Origin: DAOUAE01 sp034433795
GTDB taxonomy: Bacteria; Chloroflexota; UBA6077; FW602-bin22; DAOUAE01
Assembly (NCBI GenBank): GCA_034433795.1
Contig: DAOUAE010000039.1
Span: 1 to 64,000 of the forward strand
DNA: 64,000 nt
Reading direction: 5' to 3'
Part shown: positions 58,131-64,000 of the stretch, one piece after another
Layout: every line of letters begins with the position of its first letter
Position numbering within the stretch: the stretch's first letter is position 1
The notes under the pieces: generated by a model
What the model saw: only the letters and a program-made list of their open reading frames with translations
Told to the model about the DNA's origin: nothing
The model's database searches: none
Position numbers and translations under genes: made by a program

Positions 58131-59093
58131 ATGCGCCCTCCCCCCCTGGTCGCCAGCATTCTCGACGCGATCGGCTACACCCCGCTGGTCGCCCTCGACC
58201 GGCTGGCCGCCGGCCTGCCCTGCCGGGTTCTGGCCAAGGTCGAGTTCTACAACCCCGGCGGCAGCATCAAGGACCGGGTCGCCCGGGCGATGATCGAGGC
58301 CGCCGAGCGCGAGGGACGGCTCAAGCCCGGCATGACGGTGGTCGAACTGACCAGCGGCAACATGGGCATCGGCCTGGCCATCGTCTGCGCGGTCAAAGGC
58401 TACCGCTTCATCGCCGTGATGTCCGAGGGCAACTCGGTTGAGCGGCGCCGGATGCTCCGGGCCTTCGGCGCCGAGGTCGTCCTGGTGCCCCAGGCCGGCG
58501 GCCCCCGCCCCGGTCAGGTCTCCCGCGAGGACCTGGAGCTGGTCGAGCAGAAGACCCAGGAGCTGGTGCGCGAACTCCAGGCCTTCCGACCCGACCAGTT
58601 CCGCAACCTCAACAGCGTCCTGGCCCACGAACTGACGACCGGCGCCGAGATCTGGGAGCAGACCGGCGGGCGGGTGGACGCCTTCGTGGCCGCCGTAGGC
58701 ACCGCCGGCACCTTCGTCGGCGTGGCCCGGGCGCTCAAGAAACGCAATCCCGCCATCCGCTGCTACGCTCTGGAGCCGGCCTCGGCTCCCTTCCTGGCCG
58801 GCGGTCCGATCACCTCGACCAGTCACAAACTTCAGGGGACCGGCTACGCCATGGTGCCACCGCTCTGGCAGCCAGAGTTGTGCGACGGCTTCCTGACCGC
58901 CACCGATGACGAGGCCATCGAGACCGCCCGCGCCCTGGCCACCCGCGAGGGCATCTTCGCCGGCTTCTCGAGCGGCGCCAACGTGGCCGGCGCCCTCAAA
59001 CTGGCCCGCGAGTTGCCGGCGGGGAGTGTGATCGTCACCGTCCTGCCCGACACCGGCCTGAAGTATCTCAGCACCGATCTGGTCCCCGAGTAA
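58131..59093 (+). CDS. PLP-dependent cysteine synthase-family enzyme
   Basis: A 320-residue fold-type II PLP enzyme. The PLP Lys lies in NPGGSIKDRVARAMIEAAE, and AAVGTAGTFVGVARAL and GIFAGFSSGANV are conserved. The substrate loop reads TSGNMGIGLA, with Met where CysK usually has Thr. CysK/CysM make cysteine from (phospho-)O-acetylserine; relatives make cystathionine or other beta-substitution products. The loop between residues ~115 and 165 is longer than in typical CysK. No serine acetyltransferase gene is near. GGAGG precedes ATG 58131. Confidence 0.88.
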   Translation: MRPPPLVASILDAIGYTPLVALDRLAAGLPCRVLAKVEFYNPGGSIKDRVARAMIEAAEREGRLKPGMTVVELTSGNMGIGLAIVCAVKGYRFIAVMSEGNSVERRRMLRAFGAEVVLVPQAGGPRPGQVSREDLELVEQKTQELVRELQAFRPDQFRNLNSVLAHELTTGAEIWEQTGGRVDAFVAAVGTAGTFVGVARALKKRNPAIRCYALEPASAPFLAGGPITSTSHKLQGTGYAMVPPLWQPELCDGFLTATDDEAIETARALATREGIFAGFSSGANVAGALKLARELPAGSVIVTVLPDTGLKYLSTDLVPE

Positions 59094-59107
59094 CCGAAGG
59101 AGGAGCG

Positions 59108-59404
59108 GTGTACAGACTGGTCCTCTCCTGGGACCTCCCGCCGACGGCGCGGATCGCCGACCTCTGCGCCTGGCTGCGCCAGCAGGAGACCACCCGGACG
59201 CCAGCCCCGCGCTGCTTTCTGACCGTCGTCGGACCGGTCCGCCGGGTGATGGTGGAGTACGAGGGCGAGTTTCTGCCGGCGCTGGACCAGGTGGCCGACC
59301 CGCAGGACTACGGCGAGGGCCTGCTCCCACCACCGCACTTGGTCGTTCCCGGCAGCCATACCTGTCTCCTGCTCCGCCGGCTCGACGCCGCCGACGCCGA
59401 CTGA
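59108..59404 (+). CDS. Small hypothetical protein
   Basis: A 98-residue soluble protein starting at GTG 59108 with AAGGAGGAG directly upstream, 14 bases after the cysteine synthase-like gene, so probably co-transcribed. It contains a likely mixed alpha/beta core (YRLVLSWDLPPTARIADLCA, RRVMVEYEGEF) and a C-terminal strand THTCLLLRRL-like stretch. It has three Cys and no membrane segment. I do not recognise a family. Confidence 0.6.
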   Translation: MYRLVLSWDLPPTARIADLCAWLRQQETTRTPAPRCFLTVVGPVRRVMVEYEGEFLPALDQVADPQDYGEGLLPPPHLVVPGSHTCLLLRRLDAADAD

Positions 59405-59531
59405 CCCCTGCCAGCGGGCCGGCCAGCCGGCCGCCGAGAGTGGCACGTCTCTTGCTCACCTCTTCCCCGCCGGGCAGCGCGTCTGGTGACCGAGACGCCG
59501 CCCACACCCGCGGACAAAGGAGGTCAGCCGT

Positions 59532-59756
59532 ATGCCAGTGCGCCGCCCCGCGACGGCCTTTGTCTCACTGCGCACCATCGCCGAGGCCGACCTCGCCCGG
59601 CTGGTCGCGGCCGCCCGGGCCCGGGGACTCGACGGCACCGACTGGGGTGCGGTCCGCGACTTTCTGTGGTGGGAATGGGCCCACTCCGACGCCATCGACC
59701 ACAGCATCATCGCCGAGGTCGCGCGGCGCTTGCAAGCCCGCCCTCCGACCCCCTGA
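59532..59756 (+). CDS. Small hypothetical protein
   Basis: A 74-residue protein with a strong ribosome site (AAAGGAGGT ten bases before ATG). It has a helix-rich sequence (LRTIAEADLARLVAAARARG) and an aromatic stretch FLWWEWAHSD. No membrane helix or signal peptide. It is separated by about 130 bases from the preceding small gene and 90 from the next enzyme. Family not recognised. Confidence 0.55.
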   Translation: MPVRRPATAFVSLRTIAEADLARLVAAARARGLDGTDWGAVRDFLWWEWAHSDAIDHSIIAEVARRLQARPPTP

Positions 59757-59849
59757 CCGGCCGGAGCGCTCCGACCGCCCAGGGCCACCCTTGCCGCCTA
59801 TCGCCAGGTGTGGTAATCTGCCGGCGACCACGACGGCGAAGGGGGACCG

Positions 59850-60872
59850 GTGAAGGCTGTTGTTCTCCAGCGGCACGGGGGCCCGGAGGTGCTGGAATAC
59901 CGGGAATGGCCGACGCCCGCGCCGGGCCCGGGCGAGGCGCTGGTGCGCGTCCAGGCGGTGGCTCTCAACCACCGCGACCTCTGGGTCCGGCGAGGCCAGC
60001 GGGAGCGAGACCTGCCCCGCATCCTGGGCATGGACATCGCCGGGACGGTGGCCGCGCTCGGCCCCGGTGTGACTGGCTGGGAGATCGGCCAGCCGGTCGT
60101 CCTCCTGCCGACGCTGACCTGCGGACGCTGTCGTTTCTGCGTCGCCGGCCAGGACAACGCCTGCCGGTCCCTGACCTTCCTGGGCGGCGGCCGCGACGGC
60201 GGCTACGCCGAGTACGTGGTCGTGCCCGCGCACAACCTCTTTCCCCAGCCCCCCGGCCTCACCCCCATTGAGGCGGCGGCCCTGCCCGTGACCTTCCTCA
60301 CCGCCTGGCACGGTCTCGTCAGCCGGGCGCGGCTGCGCCCGGGCGAGACGGTCTTCATCTGGGGCGCCAGCAGCGGGTTGGGCAGCGCGGCCATTCAGAT
60401 CGCGCGCTTCCTGGGCGCGCGGGTCATCACCACCGCCGGCACCCCCGAGAAAGCCCGGCGCGCCTGGGACCTGGGCGTCGACGCCGTCATCATCTACCGG
60501 ACCGAAGACGTGGTGACGGCGGTCCGGCGCCTGACCGACAACGCCGGGGTCGATGTCGTGCTCGACCACGTCGGCGGGGCGACCTTCGCCCAGAGCCTGG
60601 CGCTTCTGGGGCGGCGAGGCCGGCTGGTGCTGGCCGGCGCCACCACCGGCGACCAGCTGTCCCTGACCGGCACCGCTCTCTTCTTCAACAACCAGGAGGT
60701 CCACGGTATCCTCATCGGCACCCGGGCCGAGTTCGGCGCCCTCCTGGCCCTCGCCGGTCGCGCGGGGCTCCGACCGGTGATCGACCGGGTCTACGCCCTG
60801 CCCGAGGCGGTCGCCGCCCACCAGCGGCTGGAGAAGGGTGAGCACTTCGGCAAGATCGTCCTGGTCCCCTGA
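59850..60872 (+). CDS. Medium-chain oxidoreductase (quinone-reductase-like, structural zinc only)
   Basis: A 340-residue NADPH-type medium-chain dehydrogenase. It keeps the structural zinc set CGRCRFCVAGQDNAC (near residues 90-105). At the catalytic zinc positions it has LNHRDLWVRRG and GMDIAGTV, without the usual Cys and GHE. The coenzyme loop is WGASSGLGSAAIQIARF. It is probably a quinone or enone reductase rather than an alcohol dehydrogenase. GTG 59850 follows GAAGGGGG. It stands before the sigma factor gene, which has its own promoter. Confidence 0.87.
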   Translation: MKAVVLQRHGGPEVLEYREWPTPAPGPGEALVRVQAVALNHRDLWVRRGQRERDLPRILGMDIAGTVAALGPGVTGWEIGQPVVLLPTLTCGRCRFCVAGQDNACRSLTFLGGGRDGGYAEYVVVPAHNLFPQPPGLTPIEAAALPVTFLTAWHGLVSRARLRPGETVFIWGASSGLGSAAIQIARFLGARVITTAGTPEKARRAWDLGVDAVIIYRTEDVVTAVRRLTDNAGVDVVLDHVGGATFAQSLALLGRRGRLVLAGATTGDQLSLTGTALFFNNQEVHGILIGTRAEFGALLALAGRAGLRPVIDRVYALPEAVAAHQRLEKGEHFGKIVLVP

Positions 60873-60901
60873 GCGCCGGCCCGGCCGCAGCGGTAGGTTC
60901 C

Positions 60902-60931
60902 TTGCCAGGCTGAGGGGGGAAGCCCTATAAT
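60902..60931 (+). promoter_or_regulatory. Promoter of the SigA-like gene
   Basis: TTGCCA (60902-60907) and a perfect TATAAT (60926-60931) with an 18-base spacer, 35 bases before GTG 60966. Confidence 0.8.
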
Positions 60932-60965
60932 CCAGGCGGACAGCAGCCGCAGACAGGGGAAAAGG

Positions 60966-62441
60966 GTGGGCGGTCCAGCAGACCATTTCGACTGGTGGGA
61001 CCAGACCGAAGACGGCAAGGCGGCTGACACCGCCGCTCTCCCGCTCGACGCCGGCGACTCCGAAGACCCCATCCGCCAGTACCTCCACGAGATCCACCGC
61101 GTGCCGCTGCTCTCCGCCGACGAGGAGCGCCGCCTGGCCATCATCCTGGAGAACGGCCAGCTGCTGCGCCAGACCGAGGAGGCGGTCGGCAACGACCCGG
61201 TCGCCCTGAGCCTGGCCCTCTACCGCCCCGTCTTCGAAGGGGCGGCGCTCCTGCAGCGGCTGGTTGACTCTCCCGACCAGCCGCTGACCACGGCTCTTCA
61301 GGCTCCCTCCGTCCGCCAGGCGCTGGACGGCCCGCTGCACACGCCCGAACTGCTGGCCCTGGCCGCCGTGGCCGGCTTCCCCGAGTCCCAGCGTGAGGAG
61401 ATCCTGCGCCGGCTCTCGGTCGCCACCCGTCTCCTGCCGCCGCTCGTGGCCGACCTGGCCGGGACGCTGGCCGACCTCTGTCCTCCCGACCGCCTGGCCG
61501 CCCGTCTGGAGCCCCACCGTGAGACGTTGCGTCAGGTGTACGCGGCGATCCGGCGCCAGGTGGAGGCGGCTCAGCGGCAACTCATCGAGGCCAACCTGCG
61601 CCTGGTGGTCAGCGTGGCCCGCAAGTACGCGGGGCGCGGCATTCCCCTGCTCGACCTCATCCAGGAGGGGAACATCGGCCTGATGCGGGCGGTGGCCAAG
61701 TTCGACTACCGGCGCGGGTTCAAGTTCTCGACCTACGCCACCTGGTGGATCCGCCAGGCCGTCAGCCGGGCTCTCTCCGAGCAGGCCCGGACGATCCGGG
61801 TGCCGGTCCACGTGGTCGAGGTCATCCACCGGCTGGGGCGGACCGAGCGCGAACTTTTGCAGATGCTGGGGCGCGATCCGCTGCCGGCCGAGATCGCCAT
61901 CGCGGTGGGCCTGCTGAGCGAGGAGGACGAGATCCGGCTGGCCCAGGTCGTCGCCGGCGCCGAGGCCGCCCGCCTGCCGGCCGAAAAGCGGCGCGGCCTG
62001 ATCCTGCAATCGGGGGTCGCCCAGAAAGTCGAGCAACTGCCCCCATCGCTCTGCGCGGCCCTGCTGGAGGCGGCCGCCCGGGTGGAGCAGACGCTGCACG
62101 TCGCCCAGCAGCCGGTCTCGCTGGGCGCGCCGCTGGGACCGGAGGAGGACGCAGAGCTGGGCGACTTCATCGAGGACCGCCTGGCCCAGCCGCCGCTGGA
62201 GTACGCCGCCCAGGAGACGCTGCGCGCCCAGCTGGGAGACCTTTTCCGCACCCTGACCGAGCGGGAGAGCAAAGTGCTCCAGCTCCGCTTTGGCCTGCTC
62301 GATGGCCGTCCCCGCACCCTGGAGGAGGTCGGGCGCGAGTTAGGGGTCACCCGCGAGCGCGTCCGCCAGATCGAGGCCCGCGCCCTGCGGAAACTGCGCC
62401 ATCCGAGCCGCAGTCGCAAACTGCGCGAGTATCTGGACTAG
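60966..62441 (+). CDS. Primary-type RNA polymerase sigma factor (SigA/RpoD-like)
   Basis: A 491-residue group 1/2 sigma-70 factor. Region 1.2 is at about 35-60 (DPIRQYLHEIHRVPLLSADE). Between it and region 2 lies an unusual ~140-residue non-conserved helical insert. Region 2 is at about 200-280 (EANLRLVVSVARKYAGRG, LDLIQEGNIGLMRAVAKFDY, FSTYATWWIRQAVSRAL). Region 3 is at about 285-400, and region 4 at about 425-485 (RTLEEVGRELGVTRERVRQI). The region 2.4 and 4.2 motifs match vegetative sigmas that read TTGACA/TATAAT, the type found throughout this window. Whether it is the sole primary factor or a group 2 relative is unknown. Its stop overlaps that of the convergent regulator by four bases. 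Confidence 0.93.
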   Translation: MGGPADHFDWWDQTEDGKAADTAALPLDAGDSEDPIRQYLHEIHRVPLLSADEERRLAIILENGQLLRQTEEAVGNDPVALSLALYRPVFEGAALLQRLVDSPDQPLTTALQAPSVRQALDGPLHTPELLALAAVAGFPESQREEILRRLSVATRLLPPLVADLAGTLADLCPPDRLAARLEPHRETLRQVYAAIRRQVEAAQRQLIEANLRLVVSVARKYAGRGIPLLDLIQEGNIGLMRAVAKFDYRRGFKFSTYATWWIRQAVSRALSEQARTIRVPVHVVEVIHRLGRTERELLQMLGRDPLPAEIAIAVGLLSEEDEIRLAQVVAGAEAARLPAEKRRGLILQSGVAQKVEQLPPSLCAALLEAAARVEQTLHVAQQPVSLGAPLGPEEDAELGDFIEDRLAQPPLEYAAQETLRAQLGDLFRTLTERESKVLQLRFGLLDGRPRTLEEVGRELGVTRERVRQIEARALRKLRHPSRSRKLREYLD

Positions 62442-63133
62442 AGGCTCTCCAGTTTGATCCATCCCCGACGCAGGGCGTAGACCACCGCCTGCGTCCGGTC
62501 GTTGACGTTGAGTTTGCGCAGGATCGAGGTGATATGATTCTTGACCGTCTGATCTGAGATCTTCAGCGCCCGCGCGATCTCCTTGTTGCTGTGCCCGCGC
62601 GAGATGTACTCCAGGACCTCGATCTCGCGTGGAGACAGGGGGACGAAAAGCGGCTCGATATCCTGACCGACCAGGGAGAGGTCGCGGAACTGTTTGAGGA
62701 CGCGGGAGGCGACCAGCGGCCGCGTCAAAACGCTCTCGTTGATGAGGTACTCGCCGTTGGCCGTCCGGCGGATACCGTCCAGCAGCTCGGCCGGGGAGAC
62801 GTCCTTGAGATAGAACGCCGAGGCGCCAACCTTGATCGCCTGGAAGAGCTGCTCTTCATCATCGTACGCGGTCAGAATGATCACGCCGGTCCGGGGGGCG
62901 TGGAGCTTGATCTGGCGCGCCACCTCAATGCCATGCCCGTTGGGCATATGGACATCGAGCAGGACCACGTCGGGGGCCAGGGTCCGGGTCAGGTGCAGGG
63001 CCTCAGCGCCATCGCTGGCCTCGCCGACCACCTCGATATCGGGCTCGGCTTCCAGCACCCCGCGCAGACCGTGGCGAACGATCGGATGGTCATCGGCGAT
63101 CAGGACTCGAATCTTCTCCATCTCCACGCCCAT
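62438..63133 (-). CDS. NarL/DegU-type response regulator
   Basis: A 231-residue regulator: receiver domain (about 4-120) with IADDHPIVRHGL, phospho-acceptor Asp in VVLLDVHMPNGHG and Lys in FYLKDVSP. A LuxR-type helix-turn-helix follows (about 165-228, LSPREIEVLEYISRGHSNKE, QTVKNHITSILRKL). Phosphorylation by the adjacent kinase should drive DNA binding. Starts at 63133 or 63121 are both possible (the latter gives MEKIRVL). It overlaps the kinase gene by 32-44 bases, so the two are co-translated. Confidence 0.92.
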   Translation of the reverse strand: MGVEMEKIRVLIADDHPIVRHGLRGVLEAEPDIEVVGEASDGAEALHLTRTLAPDVVLLDVHMPNGHGIEVARQIKLHAPRTGVIILTAYDDEEQLFQAIKVGASAFYLKDVSPAELLDGIRRTANGEYLINESVLTRPLVASRVLKQFRDLSLVGQDIEPLFVPLSPREIEVLEYISRGHSNKEIARALKISDQTVKNHITSILRKLNVNDRTQAVVYALRRGWIKLESL

Positions 63134-64000
63134 CCTTCTCCGAGGTCAGAGCGTCAGCGGTGAGCGGCAGGCGGAGAGTCACCCGCGTGCCCTTCCCCGG
63201 CGCACTCTCGATGGTCAGCGTCGCCCGGATCAACCGGGCTCGCTCGCGCATGCTGGTCAACCCGAAATGGCGCACCGACCCTTCCGGGAACTGGGACACC
63301 TCGAAGCCCGTGCCGTTGTCGGCCACCATCACCACCAGGTCCGTGCCGTCGCGCTGGAGCGCCAGCACCACCTCCGAGGCCCGACTGTGCTTCCGGACGT
63401 TGTGCAGCGCCTCCTGGACGATGCGAAAGATGGCCAGTTCGTGGGCCAGGGACAGCCGGGGCAGGGTGCAGTCCAGGTCCAGACGCACGGCGAGGCCGAA
63501 CCGCTGGGCGAACGTCTCGGCGTAGCGTCGCAGGGTCGCCGGCAATCCCAGCTCGGCCAGCGGTCCGGGGCGGAGGTCGAAGAGACAGTAGCGGATATCG
63601 GCCAGCCCCTCCCGCAGGTCGCTTTTCAGCCGCTCGAGCTCGAGCGCCGCCCGCTGGGGATCGGTGGTCAGCAGCCGCTGACAGTACTCCACCGCGAAGA
63701 CGGCGTTGGCCAGCACCTGAACCGGGCCATCATGAATCTCGCGGGCGAGCCGGCGCCGCTCCTCCTCCTGCACCTCCAGGCTCCAGAGGTCGGCCAGGGC
63801 CCCGGCCTCTGCCTCGGTCTCCTCCAGCTGCCCCTGCAGGTAGGCCAGGCCGAGCGACAGCTGCCGCAGCAGCACCCGCAGCCGGCGCTGGGCGGTGCGC
63901 AACATGCGGCTGCGATGCTGCACCTGCGCCAGCTCGTGGTGGAGCGCCCAGCTGGGCGGGCGCGCCCGCGCGGCCTGCTCGAGCCCCTGCAGACGGGCCT
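63090..64000 (-). CDS. DegS-like sensor histidine kinase, N-terminus cut by window edge
   Basis: The frame is open to the right edge; about 300 residues are visible. A coiled-coil-like helical segment precedes the HisKA_3 box RRLAREIHDGPVQVLANAVF with the phospho-accepting His. A GHKL ATPase domain follows (IFRIVQEALHNVRKHS, VADNGTGF, FGLTSMRERARLI, GKGTRVTLRLPL). The REIHDGPVQVLAN stretch is very close to DegS. No membrane helix is visible in the part present, so it may be a soluble sensor like DegS. It overlaps the response regulator gene. Confidence 0.92.
   Translation of the reverse strand, partial: ARLQGLEQAARARPPSWALHHELAQVQHRSRMLRTAQRRLRVLLRQLSLGLAYLQGQLEETEAEAGALADLWSLEVQEEERRRLAREIHDGPVQVLANAVFAVEYCQRLLTTDPQRAALELERLKSDLREGLADIRYCLFDLRPGPLAELGLPATLRRYAETFAQRFGLAVRLDLDCTLPRLSLAHELAIFRIVQEALHNVRKHSRASEVVLALQRDGTDLVVMVADNGTGFEVSQFPEGSVRHFGLTSMRERARLIRATLTIESAPGKGTRVTLRLPLTADALTSEKDGRGDGEDSSPDRR

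Overview
The window is a GC-rich bacterial chromosome segment, densely packed with short intergenic gaps and many stop/start overlaps (ATGA, GTGA, TGATG). I see no rRNA or tRNA gene, IS element, phage gene or CRISPR array. Gene content suggests a Chloroflexota-type heterotroph, perhaps of the Thermomicrobia or Anaerolineae kind. The hints are several MalFG-type sugar transporters whose Tat-type lipoprotein binding proteins have Pro/Thr-rich linkers, a Pro/Thr-rich surface protein, a SigB-type sigma factor and several near-leaderless genes. This placement is inference from gene content, not a phylogenetic result.

Left third (1-22200), accessory carbohydrate metabolism. A minus-strand operon (7334 to the left edge) encodes a GntR/UTRA regulator, a SIS-domain sugar isomerase, a ROK kinase, a binding protein, two permeases, a tandem GNAT acetyltransferase and a PIG-L-type deacetylase cut by the edge. 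This set fits uptake and remodelling of an amino sugar. A divergent MFS permease fused to a C-terminal LuxR DNA-binding domain follows (7751-9205). A second transporter (10230-13511) ends in a clear terminator. A third block (13682-22175) starts with an FCD-type GntR regulator and continues with binding protein, two permeases, a medium-chain dehydrogenase, an IolE-like TIM barrel, a cyclase-family hydrolase, an SDR and a ThuA-like protein. It ends in another clear terminator. A nearly identical 16-bp operator-like site lies at the regulator's own promoter and at the internal promoter before the cyclase, which suggests one repressor controls both. None of the three transporters has an ATPase gene here.

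Middle (22379-49905), mostly housekeeping. It holds a LysM/M23 peptidase, GlpD, a small-membrane-protein/YtxG-like/YtxH-like/SigB-type sigma run, and a minus-strand envelope-polysaccharide block (lipid-P sugar-1-P transferase, two SDR epimerase/dehydratases, a TIM barrel, an LCP ligase). A long co-directional run from a perfect consensus promoter comprises rpmH-rnpA-yidD-yidC-khpB, a PfkB kinase, a ParA ATPase, a class V aminotransferase, hom-thrC-thrB and a Gfo/Idh oxidoreductase. Then come a DHA2-type exporter, PepF, a leaderless cupin gene, a small membrane pair with adenylate kinase, a CBS-containing site-2 protease, an SQR-like flavoprotein and Pth.

Right part (49931-64000). A second minus-strand polysaccharide operon has two GT4 enzymes, a doubly anchored glycoside hydrolase, two GT2 enzymes, a polyprenyl glycosylphosphotransferase and a Pro/Thr-rich surface protein, and runs into pth. 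Divergent from it are a cysteine synthase-like enzyme, two small unknown proteins and a quinone-oxidoreductase-like enzyme. A SigA-like sigma factor and a DegS/DegU-like two-component pair, cut by the right edge, close the window.
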